A DNA stretch of 64,000 nucleotides, taken from positions 62,001 to 126,000 of the forward strand of contig NZ_WFLK01000015.1 of NCBI RefSeq assembly GCF_009208565.1, written 5' to 3'. Under the pieces are notes generated by a model, which was not told the DNA's origin, made no database searches, and saw only the letters and a list, made by a program, of their open reading frames with translations. The position numbers were made by a program, and so were the translations under genes. Below, piece by piece: positions 39,765 through 48,860 of the stretch (position 1 is the stretch's first letter; the number at the start of each line of letters is the position of its first letter). The stretch is from Janthinobacterium aquaticum. Its GTDB lineage: Bacteria; Pseudomonadota; Gammaproteobacteria; Burkholderiales; Burkholderiaceae_D.

Positions 39765-41825
39765 TCAATCGGGAACGTTGACGGTTGCCCCCGTGAGGCT
39801 GATGAGATTGCCAGCTATCGGTGTCGCTGCAATCGCCGGCAAGTTGGCGTTGCTGATCGGTACCGATGCGCTGCTGCGTACCTGTGTGCGCACCACCTGC
39901 GATGCCGGCAAGGCCTGGCCCGTGCGCAGGTGTGCATACATGGCGTCGAGTGCACGGAACAGATAGACATGCAGCGGCACCACCTGCGTGGGCAAGGCGC
40001 TGGCAAACGAATCAAAGTGGTTGGCATTGGTCACTTCGATATAGCGCAGCTTGCTGCCAACGCCCTCCACCACCGCATTCAAGCCCAGATAGGCGCGCGA
40101 GGCGTGATTGACCGGGATCAACGTATCGCTGCGACCCTGCACGATAATGGCCGGCTTGCCGCGCAGATTGCCGCTGGCCTGAACCTCGGCCACGCCGGCG
40201 CGCACGCGCTGGCTTTGCGCCGCCAGCGTCCCCTGCAAAGCGGCGCCGGTTACCGGATCGACGCCGGTGGCCAGGCTGCGCAGGCACAGGAAACCGTCAA
40301 GCGACTGGTCAGCCAGATTGCTGGAAGGCGATACGCCAGCGGTGTAGACTTTGGCGCCGCCGACCGCGTCCTCATACACCACATTGCCGACGATGCCGTT
40401 TTGCGCCGCAAAACTGGCCGCCTTTTGCAGCGCACTTATGGCGACCGGACTGCCGTTGGCGTCGGTCTGAGCAAAGCTGAAACCACAGACGCGGTCGCTG
40501 ACGGAAAATTTGCCGTAGGCATAGGCATACGTCACTGCCACCAGGATATTGGTGCCCGCATGCGAAACTTGTAGCGCATCGGATGCTGGCAGCCAGCCAT
40601 ACGCCTGCAAGCGCTTGAGCGCATCCTGCTGCTGCGTCGCCAGATCACTGCCGTTCAGCAGGCCCTTGGCCACCAGCGCCGTGCAGCGACCAGCATTGCC
40701 GGCACTTGAGGCCAGGCAGGGCTGGTACAGCGCCGCATAGGTGCTGTAGTCGAACAGCGAACGCCCTGCCCCAGTTACCACAGCCCCACCCTGGCGCACA
40801 CTGTAGGCCGTCGACGGCGACGGCTGGATTTGCGGTTCGCTGGCCGCCACGCCGCTGATCAGGCCCTTGGTATCGAGCTGAGCCGCCAGCAAGGCGGCGC
40901 CGGCGCCGTTGGAAATGCTCGACGCAATCGTGATGGTGTTCTTTGGCGTCAATCGCACCAGGTGCGACTGGCCATCACGCGCTGTTGTCCCGTAGCGCTC
41001 GTTGAGCACATAGTAGGCAAATTCGACCGCCTGCAAAGTTACCTTGCCCCATTCCCTCTCGGGATTCTGCTGCGAGTGGGCATGCTTGAACGCCAGCCGG
41101 TTCGGATAAGCGCTGGCATACGCCTGGCGCTGCGCGTCCGACAGGTCGGGTGCAAAGCTGGCATTCCTGCCGGCGGCCACGCGTCCGGCGCGCACGCCGT
41201 TTTGCAGGTTGACGCCGTCGTCATCAAACGTATACAGGCCGGTGCCGGAACCCTTGTCGGCGTACGCCACGGCGCAACCGTTTTTCAGACCCCACTCGCC
41301 AGCGCTGCCGATGGCGCCATAGATGCCGCGCGAGCCGCTCGAGGTGCCCGTCACGATACAGGCGCGCTCGGGATTGAAACTTGCTGGCACCTGCACCATC
41401 AGCGTGACGTTCTGCCTGCCGCTGCCATCGTCGGCATAGGCACTATATTCGCTGCCGGCCACCAGGCCTTCGCCAGTGCCGGCGTTGCCAGCCGCATCAA
41501 CGTTCGGGCCATAAAAAGTGCCATAACCGCTGTTGGCAGCAATATCGAGCACGGCGCGGTAATTGGCGTGGATGGCGTTGCGGCGCAATTCGGCCAGCGT
41601 GGGATTACCGGGATCGGCATAAGCGGGCGCTGCCGCAGCCAGCCCCGTCTTGCCCAGGCCCGCCGTCAGCAGGTCATTGCTCCTGCCGTCGTAGTCGGTG
41701 CGCGTGATTGCGCCCAGGTAGGCTGGTACGGCATTGAGGTCTTCCGCCGTATGGTCGCTGCCGCAGCCGGCCAATGCCAGCAAGGTACTCAAACCGGCAC
41801 CGCTACGCATTATGTGTTTTCTCAT
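39765..41825 (-). CDS. D-(-)-3-hydroxybutyrate oligomer hydrolase
   Basis: 686-residue lipoprotein; residues 1-21 end in the lipobox LAGC (Cys21). It resembles Ralstonia-type 3HB-oligomer hydrolases that cut short 3-hydroxybutyrate chains made by PHB depolymerase. The nucleophile is probably the Ser in ASSISNGAGAALLA (about 300). DTLIPVNHASRAYLG and NANHFDSF supply the late Asp and His. The lipobox suggests an envelope location. A terminator of the liv operon lies between it and livM, so it is transcribed separately, with GGAGGAG upstream of the ATG. Confidence 0.85.
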   Translation of the reverse strand: MRKHIMRSGAGLSTLLALAGCGSDHTAEDLNAVPAYLGAITRTDYDGRSNDLLTAGLGKTGLAAAAPAYADPGNPTLAELRRNAIHANYRAVLDIAANSGYGTFYGPNVDAAGNAGTGEGLVAGSEYSAYADDGSGRQNVTLMVQVPASFNPERACIVTGTSSGSRGIYGAIGSAGEWGLKNGCAVAYADKGSGTGLYTFDDDGVNLQNGVRAGRVAAGRNASFAPDLSDAQRQAYASAYPNRLAFKHAHSQQNPEREWGKVTLQAVEFAYYVLNERYGTTARDGQSHLVRLTPKNTITIASSISNGAGAALLAAQLDTKGLISGVAASEPQIQPSPSTAYSVRQGGAVVTGAGRSLFDYSTYAALYQPCLASSAGNAGRCTALVAKGLLNGSDLATQQQDALKRLQAYGWLPASDALQVSHAGTNILVAVTYAYAYGKFSVSDRVCGFSFAQTDANGSPVAISALQKAASFAAQNGIVGNVVYEDAVGGAKVYTAGVSPSSNLADQSLDGFLCLRSLATGVDPVTGAALQGTLAAQSQRVRAGVAEVQASGNLRGKPAIIVQGRSDTLIPVNHASRAYLGLNAVVEGVGSKLRYIEVTNANHFDSFASALPTQVVPLHVYLFRALDAMYAHLRTGQALPASQVVRTQVRSSASVPISNANLPAIAATPIAGNLISLTGATVNVPD

Positions 41826-41863
41826 GGTCTCCTCCTGACGGATGTTGTAAAGCGGACGCCCAA

Positions 41864-41893
41864 TAAAAAACGCCGGACGATTCGTCCGGCGCT
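41864..41893 (-). terminator. terminator of the liv operon
   Basis: On the minus strand GCCGGACGA-A-TCGTCCGGC is followed by GTTTTTTATT, just after livM. Confidence 0.88.
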
Positions 41894-41903
41894 GGTTGCT
41901 GCA

Positions 41904-42884
41904 TCAGGCGGTGGGCTTGGCCGCCCTGTTGCCGAAGCGGGCGATGGCCTCGCCCACAATGCCGCGCCGGAACATCAGCACGCAGATCACAAAGATAATG
42001 CCGGTCACAATGCCCACCGATTCACCCAGCGTGCCAAACCACTCGACACCGGTATGGCTGGCCAGGAACAGGCCGACATCACCCAGCTTGTTTTCCAGCG
42101 CAATAATCAGCACCGCGCCGATAATCGGGCCGGCCAGCGTGCCCATGCCGCCAACCAGCGTCATCAGCACCACCAGGCCCGACATGCCCCAGTACACATC
42201 GGTCAGGGTTTCAAAACCCAGCACCAGTGTCTTGGTGGCGCCGGCCAGCGCCGCCAGCGAAGCGGACAGCACAATGGCCATCAGCTTGTACTTGTTGACG
42301 TCGTAGCCCAGCGAGATGGCGCGCGGCTCGTTTTCCTTGATGGCTTTCAGCACCTGGCCAAATGGCGAATGGATGGTACGCACGATCAGCGCAAAGCCGG
42401 CAATAAAAATGGCCAGCACCAGGTAGTACAGCACCGTGTCGTTGCCCAAGTCGATAGTGCCCAACAAGGTTCCACGTGGAACACCCTGCAAGCCATCTTC
42501 ACCACCGGTAAATGGCAGGCGCAAGGCCAGGAAATACACCATCTGCGCCAACGCCAGCGTGATCATGGTGAAGTAGATGCCCTGGCGGCGGATCGCCAGG
42601 CCACCCATTACCAGTCCCAGAAAAGCGCCGGTGGCGACACCGGCCAGCAGGCCCAGTTCGGTCGGCCAGCCCCAGGTGCGCAGCGCATAACCGGTCACAT
42701 AGCCGGCGCCGCCAAAGAACGCCGCATGGCCGAACGACAGCAAACCGGTATAGCCGATCAGCAAATTGAAGGCACAGGCAAACAGCGCAAAGCACAGCAG
42801 CTTCATCAGGAAGACCGGGTAACCGTAAAACGGTGCGGCCAGGGCGAGCGCCAAAGCGATCGCGTAGCCAACTTTTTTATTCAT
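41904..42884 (-). CDS. livM: branched-chain amino acid-type ABC transporter permease LivM
   Basis: 326-residue membrane permease starting MNKKVGYAIA, with GGAG eight bases upstream of the ATG; an earlier in-frame start is rejected. About nine helices are seen. GYTGLLSFGHAAFFGGAGY (about 44-62) and GGMGTLAGPIIGA (about 238-250) are LivM hallmarks. A near-perfect parS sequence is embedded in codons for VPRGTL. The ligand could be branched-chain or other amino acids. Confidence 0.9.
   Translation of the reverse strand: MNKKVGYAIALALALAAPFYGYPVFLMKLLCFALFACAFNLLIGYTGLLSFGHAAFFGGAGYVTGYALRTWGWPTELGLLAGVATGAFLGLVMGGLAIRRQGIYFTMITLALAQMVYFLALRLPFTGGEDGLQGVPRGTLLGTIDLGNDTVLYYLVLAIFIAGFALIVRTIHSPFGQVLKAIKENEPRAISLGYDVNKYKLMAIVLSASLAALAGATKTLVLGFETLTDVYWGMSGLVVLMTLVGGMGTLAGPIIGAVLIIALENKLGDVGLFLASHTGVEWFGTLGESVGIVTGIIFVICVLMFRRGIVGEAIARFGNRAAKPTA
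42468..42483. promoter_or_regulatory. parS-like site 4 inside livM
   Basis: GGTTCCACGTGGAACA matches TGTTNCACGTGNAACA except at the first base and is palindromic over 14 bases. Confidence 0.75.
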
Positions 42885-42915
42885 CGTGGTAGCTCCAATA
42901 CATGACTGATGAGGA

Positions 42916-43800
42916 TTATTTCTCTTTGCCAAACAGGCCGGCCGGACGCAGCAGCAGCACGATCACCATCACCACGAACACCACGGTGGCCGAGCCCTCC
43001 GGGTAGAACACGCGGGTCAGGCCTTCGATCACGCCCAGTGCCAGGCCAGTCAGGATGGAGCCCATGATGGAACCCATGCCGCCGATCACCACCACCGCAA
43101 ACACCACGATAATCAGGTTCGAGCCCATCAGTGGCGACACCTGGATAATCGGTGCCGCGAGCACGCCGGCAAAGCCAGCCAGCGCCACGCCGAAACCAAA
43201 CGTCAGCGTGACCATCAGCGGCACGTTGATGCCGAACGCTTCCACCAGTTTCGGGTTTTCCGTGCCGGCGCGCAGGTAGGCGCCCAGCTTGGTTTTCTCG
43301 ATCACGAACCAGGTCGCTAGGCAAACCGCCAGCGACGCCACCACCACCCAGGCGCGGTAGTTCGGCAGGATCATGAAGCCCAGGTCGGTCGCGCCGGCCA
43401 GCAGTTCGGGTACCGCATACGGCTGGCCGGAGACGCCATAGAACGAGCGGAACACGCCTTCGACGATCAGCGTAATGCCGAAGGTCAGCAGCAGGCCATA
43501 CAGATGGTCAAGCTTGTAGAGCCAGCGCAGCATGGTTTTTTCAATCAGGATGCCGAAGGCGCCGACGATAATCGGCGCAATCACCAGCATGGCCCAGTAA
43601 TTGATATCGAAATAGCTCAGGCCCATCCAGGCCAGGAAGGCGCCCATCATGTACATGGCGCCGTGCGAAAAATTGATCACATTGAGCAGGCCAAAGATGA
43701 CCGCCAGACCGAGGGACAACATGGCATAGAACGAGCCATTGACAAGGCCCAGCAGCAGCTGGCTCATCATGGCTGGTAAAGGAACGCCGAAAATTTCCAT
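42916..43800 (-). CDS. livH: branched-chain amino acid-type ABC transporter permease LivH
   Basis: 294-residue permease with about eight helices. NGSFYAMLSLGLAVIFGLLN (about 21-40), NFSHGAMYMMGA and GGMGSIMGSILTGL (about 226-239) are typical. It is separated from livK by a hairpin and from livM by 31 bases. Confidence 0.92.
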   Translation of the reverse strand: MEIFGVPLPAMMSQLLLGLVNGSFYAMLSLGLAVIFGLLNVINFSHGAMYMMGAFLAWMGLSYFDINYWAMLVIAPIIVGAFGILIEKTMLRWLYKLDHLYGLLLTFGITLIVEGVFRSFYGVSGQPYAVPELLAGATDLGFMILPNYRAWVVVASLAVCLATWFVIEKTKLGAYLRAGTENPKLVEAFGINVPLMVTLTFGFGVALAGFAGVLAAPIIQVSPLMGSNLIIVVFAVVVIGGMGSIMGSILTGLALGVIEGLTRVFYPEGSATVVFVVMVIVLLLRPAGLFGKEK

Positions 43801-43891
43801 GGCATCACAGTATAAAAAGCATCGCCAGCAGACGATGTGGTATCAGGGAAACACGCCGCCATGGAGGCGGCGCGAGGCGTGAAATGCGGCA

Positions 43892-43921
43892 GAAAAAACT
43901 GCCCGCGCGGGGCGGGCAGCA
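43892..43921 (-). terminator. intra-operon terminator-like hairpin after livK
   Basis: On the minus strand CTGCCCGC-CCCGC-GCGGGCAG is followed by TTTTTTCT. It probably lets the binding-protein message outnumber that of livH and livM. Confidence 0.8.
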
Positions 43922-43929
43922 AAGCTAGC

Positions 43930-45138
43930 TTACTTCCACAGCGAGCACTTCGATTCGGCCTTGGTCAGATAAGCGTCCTTGCCTGGCACGGTCGCCACCA
44001 CCTTGTAGTAGTCCCAAGGGTATTTCGACTCCGCCGGTTTTTTTACTTCCATCAGATACATGTCATGCACCATGCGGCCATCGGGACGCACTTCGCCGTT
44101 CTTGGTGAACATGTCGTTGATTTTGGTTTTCTTCAGGTAGGCCATGACCTTGTCGGAGTCGTCGGTGCCCAGCGCCTTGATCGCTTTCAGGTAGTTGGCG
44201 GCGGCCGAATAGTCGGCGGCCTGCAGCATCGACGGCTCTTTTTTCATCTTGGCAAAGTAGCGTTTCGACCAGTCGCGCGTTTCCTGGTTCAGGTCCCAGT
44301 ACCAGCCATCGGTCAGGTACATGCCCTGTGTCAGGTTCAGGCCCAGCGAATGGATATCGTTAATGAAGATTAACAGGCCAGCCAGCTTGACGGTCTTCGA
44401 CACGCCGAACTCATTGGCGGCCTTGATACTGTTGATGGCGTCGCCGCCGGCATTGGCCAGGCCGAGGATCTGCGGCTTGGCGGCCTGCGCCTGCAGCAGG
44501 AACGAGGAAAAGTCGGAGGCGCCCAGCGGATGCTTGACGCTGCCCAGCACCTTGCCACCGGCCGCTTTGACAACGTCAGCGGTATCTTTTTCCAGCGAAT
44601 GGCCAAACGCATAGTCGGCCGTCATGAAATACCAGTTCTTGCCACCCTGCTTGACGATGGTGCCGCCGGTGCCGCGTGCCAGCGCTACTGTGTCATAGGC
44701 GTAATGCACGGTGTACGGCGTGCACTCCTCATTGGTCAGGCGCGACGAACCGGCGCCGATGGCAAAGAAGACTTTTTTCTTTTCCGCCGCCACCTTGGCC
44801 ATGGCCAGGCTGGCGCCCGAATTGGTGCCGCCGATCAGCATGTCCACGCCCTGCTGGTCGAACCACTCGCGCGCCTTGGAAGCGGCGATATCAGCCTTGT
44901 TCTGGTGATCGGCGGAAATGAATTCCACCTTCTTGCCGGCCAATACCACGCCAGCGTCGGCAATCGCCATCTTGATCGCCTCGGCGCCGCCGAGGCCGTC
45001 AACGTCGGAATACACGCCGGACATATCGGAAATAAAGCCGATCTTGATGGTGTCGCCCGATACCTGGGCTTGGGCGGCGGCAGAAAAACCCAGTGCGCAA
45101 ATGGCAGCGGTGGCAATGGCAATAGCGTTACGTTTCAT
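43930..45138 (-). CDS. livK: Liv-type ABC transporter periplasmic substrate-binding protein
   Basis: 402 residues with a signal peptide ending in AQAQ near residue 24. The mature start VSGDTIKIGFISDMSGVYSD and GGTNSGASLAMAKVAAEKKK are typical of the large Liv/urea/aromatic binding-protein family. The order livG-livF-livK-livH-livM, with the receptor in the middle, is common in Burkholderiales. The true ligand is uncertain; a C-terminal Cys (KCSLWK) and one in NEECTPY may form a disulfide. Confidence 0.85.
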   Translation of the reverse strand: MKRNAIAIATAAICALGFSAAAQAQVSGDTIKIGFISDMSGVYSDVDGLGGAEAIKMAIADAGVVLAGKKVEFISADHQNKADIAASKAREWFDQQGVDMLIGGTNSGASLAMAKVAAEKKKVFFAIGAGSSRLTNEECTPYTVHYAYDTVALARGTGGTIVKQGGKNWYFMTADYAFGHSLEKDTADVVKAAGGKVLGSVKHPLGASDFSSFLLQAQAAKPQILGLANAGGDAINSIKAANEFGVSKTVKLAGLLIFINDIHSLGLNLTQGMYLTDGWYWDLNQETRDWSKRYFAKMKKEPSMLQAADYSAAANYLKAIKALGTDDSDKVMAYLKKTKINDMFTKNGEVRPDGRMVHDMYLMEVKKPAESKYPWDYYKVVATVPGKDAYLTKAESKCSLWK

Positions 45139-45196
45139 AGTGTCTCCGTTGTGGAAATAATTGTGGCTATGTTTTGTGACCAGGCGATTGCGCGAT

Positions 45197-45931
45197 TTAC
45201 ACGCCGAGCAGCTCGGTCAGCACCGGCATCTTGGCGTCGAGTTCGGATGCAGCAAAAGTCTCGACGATCTGACCATGCTCCATCACATAAAACCGGTCGG
45301 CCAGCGGTGCGGCAAACCGGAAATTCTGCTCCACCATAACGATGGTGTAGCCCTTGGCTTTCAGGGTGGTAATCATGCGCGCCAGGCCCTGCACGATCAC
45401 CGGCGCCAGGCCTTCCGAAATTTCATCGAGCAGCAGCAGGCGCGCGCCGGTACGCAGGATGCGCGCCACGGCCAGCATCTGCTGCTCGCCTCCGGACAAG
45501 CGTGTACCCTGGCTGTGACGGCGCTCCTGCAGGTTGGGAAACATGGCGTAGATTTCCTCGATCGACATGCCTTTCTCGCCAGCCAGTTTGGGCGGTAGCA
45601 GCAGGTTTTCCTCGGTCGACAGCGAAGAAAAGATGCCGCGTTCTTCCGGGCAGTAACCGATGCCTAGGTGGGCAATGCGGTGCGTCGGCAAGCCGACCGC
45701 TTCGACGCCATTGACCTTGATCGAGCCGGTGCGCGCGCCGGTCAGGCCCATGATGGCGCGCAGCGTGGTGGTGCGGCCGGCGCCATTGCGGCCCAGCAAA
45801 GTGACGACCTCGCCCTGCTCCACTTTCAGATTGACGTCATGCAAAATATGCGATTCGCCGTACCAGGTATGCAGCTGAGAAATTTCCAGTGCGCTGGGGC
45901 GGCCGGTGCCGGTGTTGACCACACTCATCAA
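45197..45931 (-). CDS. livF: Liv-type ABC transporter ATP-binding protein LivF
   Basis: 244-residue ATPase. The P-loop reads GRNGAGRTT with Arg53 where Lys is usual; the codon is CGC, so it is not ambiguous. The signature LSGGEQQMLAVARIL, Walker B LLLLDEISEGLAP and the switch His region are normal. Overlaps livG by 4 bases. I recall Arg at this position in other Burkholderiales LivF proteins, which would make it a lineage trait rather than a defect. Confidence 0.92.
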   Translation of the reverse strand: MMSVVNTGTGRPSALEISQLHTWYGESHILHDVNLKVEQGEVVTLLGRNGAGRTTTLRAIMGLTGARTGSIKVNGVEAVGLPTHRIAHLGIGYCPEERGIFSSLSTEENLLLPPKLAGEKGMSIEEIYAMFPNLQERRHSQGTRLSGGEQQMLAVARILRTGARLLLLDEISEGLAPVIVQGLARMITTLKAKGYTIVMVEQNFRFAAPLADRFYVMEHGQIVETFAASELDAKMPVLTELLGV

Positions 45932-46698
45932 TGTGCTCCTTCCAGTTCGGCGCTGGTGGTGCCCATATAGGCTTCCATCACTTGTGCATTGCGCGACACT
46001 TCCGCATACGTGCCTTCGGCCAGCATGGCGCCACGCTGCAATACGGAAATCTTGTCGCAGATACCGGACACCACATTCATATTGTGTTCCACCATCAGGA
46101 TGGTACGGCCGGCCGATACCTTCTTGATCAGTTCGGTCACCCGGTGCACGTCTTCATGGCCCATGCCTTGCGTTGGCTCATCGAGCAGCATCATTTCCGG
46201 CTCCATCGCCAGCGTGGTGGCAATCTCGAGCGCGCGCTTGCGGCCATAGGGCATATCGACCGTAATGGTGTCGGCAAATTCGGTCAGGTCGACTTCGGCC
46301 AGCAACGCCATGGCGCGATCATTCAACTGATTCAACGCCCGTTCGCTCTGCCAGAAATGAAACGAGGTGCCGAGCTGGCGCTGCAGCCCGATGCGCACAT
46401 TTTGCAGCACTGAAAGATGGGGAAAAACGGCCGATATCTGAAACGAGCGGATCACGCCCATGCGGGCGATCTGGGCCGGCCTGGCGCTGGTGATATCTTT
46501 TCCGTTGAACAGGATCTGTCCGGAAGTGGGAACCAGGAACTTGGTCAGCAAGTTGAAACACGTGGTCTTGCCGGCGCCATTAGGACCGATCAAGGCGTGG
46601 ATATGGCCGCGCTCTACCTTCAGGTTCACGTCGCTGACGGCCGTGAAACCCTTGAATTCCTTGGTCAAATTTCTTGTTTCCAAGATTACGTTTGACAT
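45928..46698 (-). CDS. livG: Liv-type ABC transporter ATP-binding protein LivG
   Basis: 256-residue ATPase, first gene of the liv operon. Walker A GPNGAGKTTCFN (about 38-49) has the standard Lys; the signature is YGRKRALEIATTLA and Walker B MMLLDEPTQGMG. It pairs with LivF in an asymmetric dimer. A candidate promoter and dyad lie just upstream. Confidence 0.93.
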   Translation of the reverse strand: MSNVILETRNLTKEFKGFTAVSDVNLKVERGHIHALIGPNGAGKTTCFNLLTKFLVPTSGQILFNGKDITSARPAQIARMGVIRSFQISAVFPHLSVLQNVRIGLQRQLGTSFHFWQSERALNQLNDRAMALLAEVDLTEFADTITVDMPYGRKRALEIATTLAMEPEMMLLDEPTQGMGHEDVHRVTELIKKVSAGRTILMVEHNMNVVSGICDKISVLQRGAMLAEGTYAEVSRNAQVMEAYMGTTSAELEGAH

Positions 46699-46708
46699 CG
46701 TGTCTCCT

Positions 46709-46729
46709 AGTTGTACTTTTTGTACTACT
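46709..46729. promoter_or_regulatory. dyad upstream of livG, putative operator
   Basis: AGT-N-GTAC-TTTTT-GTAC-N-ACT is a perfect 7+7 dyad, 11 bases before the livG start and downstream of the candidate -10 box, a position suited to a repressor. The GTAC arms recall GntR/FadR-type sites, but no regulator gene is adjacent. Confidence 0.4.
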
Positions 46730-46743
46730 TAGTCTTTTTTTCA

Positions 46744-46772
46744 ATCTTACACAACTTGATTTTGGCGCACAA
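46744..46772 (-). promoter_or_regulatory. candidate sigma-70 promoter of the liv operon
   Basis: On the minus strand TTGTGC and TAAGAT are separated by 17 bases, 46 bases before livG. Confidence 0.4.
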
Positions 46773-46804
46773 TACAGTATAACTACGGGGACTTTGCCCT
46801 CTTT

Positions 46805-48439
46805 TCAAGGCTGTGCAGCCCAAGCCGCTACGATCATTTGCGCAGCTTTTTCGGCGATCATGACGGTTGGCGAATTGGTATTGCCCGAGGTGATATACGG
46901 CATGATGGACGCATCAACCACGCGCAGTCCCTGCACACCCATGACGCGCAGTTCGCTGTCGACCACCGTCAGCGGATCGCTGGCCATGCCCATGCGGCAG
47001 GTGCCGACCGGATGAAAAATGGTGGTGCCGATTTCGCTGGCGGCCTGCGCCAGTTCGGCTTCGCTTTGATACTGCACGCCCGGCTTGTATTCCTCCGGTG
47101 CAAATTTGCCCAAGGCGGGCGCTGCAGCGATAGTGCGCGTCAGGCGCAGGGCGTCGGCCGCTACCTTGCGGTCTTCCTCCGTGCTCAGGTAATTGGGCAC
47201 GATGTGCGGTGCCTGGTAGCTGTCGCCGGAAGCTATATGCACATGGCCGCGCGAGGTTGGCCGCAAATTGCAGACACTGGCAGTAAATGCGGGAAAAGCA
47301 TGCAGCGGCGTGCCGAATTTGTCGAGCGACAGCGGCTGCACATGGTATTGCAGATTGGGCGTGGCCTGTTGCGGGTCGGACTTGGCAAACACGCCCAGCT
47401 GCGATGGCGCCATCGACATCGGCCCGCTCTGGAACAGCGCATACTGCAAACCGATCTGCATCTTGCCCAGCCACTTGCTGGCCATCACATTGAGCGTCTT
47501 GACGCCCTGTACCTTGAACACCATGCGCAGCTGGAGATGATCCTGCAGATTGCCGCCCACGCCAGGCAGATCGACCACCGGTTCAATCCCGTGTTCGCGC
47601 AACAGCGCTGCCGGACCGATACCCGACAATTGCAGCAACTGCGGCGAACCGATGGCGCCAGCCGTCACCAGTGTTTCACGCCGGCTGGCAGCCTGCCACT
47701 GCGTGCCGCCGCCGGTAAAGACAGCGCCGCTGCAGCGCGGGCCGGCATCGGTCTGCTCGAACAACAGCCGTTCCACGTGGCAGCCGGTCATGATGGTCAG
47801 ATTCGGGCGCCTGGCAGCCGGTTTCAAAAACGCTTTGGAGGTATTCCAGCGTATGCCGCGGCGCTGGTTGACGTCGAAATAGGCGCTGCCGCTGTTGTCG
47901 CCGCCATTGAAATCGCTGGTCTTGGGAATGCCGACCTGCTGCGCGGCATCGCGAAAAGCATTGAGAATGTCCCACGACAGGCGCTGTTTCTCCACCCGCC
48001 ATTCGCCGCCCACGCCATGGTTTTCCGACGCGCCGCCGTAATAATCTTCGCTCTGCTTGAACAGCGGCAGCACCTTGTCCCAGCGCCAGGACGCGTCATC
48101 GCACAGATCGGCCCAATGGTCATAGTCGCCGGCCTGGCCGCGCATATAGATCATACCGTTGATGGAAGAGCTTCCACCCAGCACTTTGCCGCGTGGATAA
48201 ATCAGGCTGCGCCCGCCGAGGCCGGCGTCCGCTTCGGTGGAATAGAGCCAATCGGTACGCGGATTGCCGATGCAATGCAGATAGCCGACGGGGATATGTA
48301 TCCACACGTAATCGTCTTTGCCGCCCGCTTCGATCAGCAGTACCTGCACCGATTGATCGCGCGTGAGGCGGTTGGCCAGCACGCAACCGGCCGTACCGCC
48401 ACCAATAATGATGTAGTCGTATTCGCCTGCCGATTCCAT
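46805..48439 (-). CDS. GMC family (choline dehydrogenase-like) oxidoreductase
   Basis: 544-residue flavoprotein. The FAD-binding YDYIIIGGGTAGCVLANRL begins at residue 7, GGSSSINGMIYMRG is the GMC signature 1 region, and the C-terminal HPVGTCRMG (near 470) and PYITSGNTNSPT carry the catalytic His and Asn. The start MESAGEYD is preceded by AAGGAG at 5 bases; an earlier frame start is rejected. The substrate is an alcohol of unknown type. Its promoter faces the gene-free origin-like region. Confidence 0.88.
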   Translation of the reverse strand: MESAGEYDYIIIGGGTAGCVLANRLTRDQSVQVLLIEAGGKDDYVWIHIPVGYLHCIGNPRTDWLYSTEADAGLGGRSLIYPRGKVLGGSSSINGMIYMRGQAGDYDHWADLCDDASWRWDKVLPLFKQSEDYYGGASENHGVGGEWRVEKQRLSWDILNAFRDAAQQVGIPKTSDFNGGDNSGSAYFDVNQRRGIRWNTSKAFLKPAARRPNLTIMTGCHVERLLFEQTDAGPRCSGAVFTGGGTQWQAASRRETLVTAGAIGSPQLLQLSGIGPAALLREHGIEPVVDLPGVGGNLQDHLQLRMVFKVQGVKTLNVMASKWLGKMQIGLQYALFQSGPMSMAPSQLGVFAKSDPQQATPNLQYHVQPLSLDKFGTPLHAFPAFTASVCNLRPTSRGHVHIASGDSYQAPHIVPNYLSTEEDRKVAADALRLTRTIAAAPALGKFAPEEYKPGVQYQSEAELAQAASEIGTTIFHPVGTCRMGMASDPLTVVDSELRVMGVQGLRVVDASIMPYITSGNTNSPTVMIAEKAAQMIVAAWAAQP

Positions 48440-48639
48440 GAAGCTCCTTGAGGTGTGCGTTTCGTGCCGTTCGCGCGGTGCGCGGCGTGTTTTTCCACCG
48501 CTGCCCCACCAGAGTCTGTGTTCATGCATGACTATTGAGTCGCAACCAGATTACCACCAGTAAGGTAGCACTGCGACACTAATTAACAATTTGCATCTTG
48601 TTTGTAAGCAAAAATAGACGGTTTTTTGCCTCGCAGGTC

Positions 48640-48860
48640 TGTGGATAAGCACTTGGATATCCACAGGCACACTATGTGTGTAAACGAAATTTTTTCTGGC
48701 TGCGGTTTTTTGTCCAGAAACCATCCTTTTTTCATACAGCATTTACTCAGCGTTTGTACTTCAGGCAAGCGATTGTTTACAAGGATAAATCTACAGTTAT
48801 CCACAAGCCAGTTCGCCGTTAACTACTATTACTATTGTTTGTATACATACTTGTTAACGT
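48640..48860. other. origin module A
   Basis: Perfect box TGTGGATAA at 48640-48648, 8-base spacer, inverted ATATCCACA at 48657-48665, then perfect TTATCCACA at 48797-48805. After 14-15 bases comes the tract ACTACTATTACTATT (about 48822-48836), leading into GTTTGTATACATAC. TTGTCCAGA near 48709 aligns with a box in module C. Confidence 0.8.

Noticed and set aside
47769-47784. CACGTG string in the GMC oxidoreductase gene
   Set aside because: Four mismatches to the parS form; not different from chance in GC-rich coding DNA.
48440-48529. Upstream extension of the GMC oxidoreductase
   Set aside because: The added 30 residues are charged and not family-like, and AAGGAG sits five bases before the ATG at 48439.
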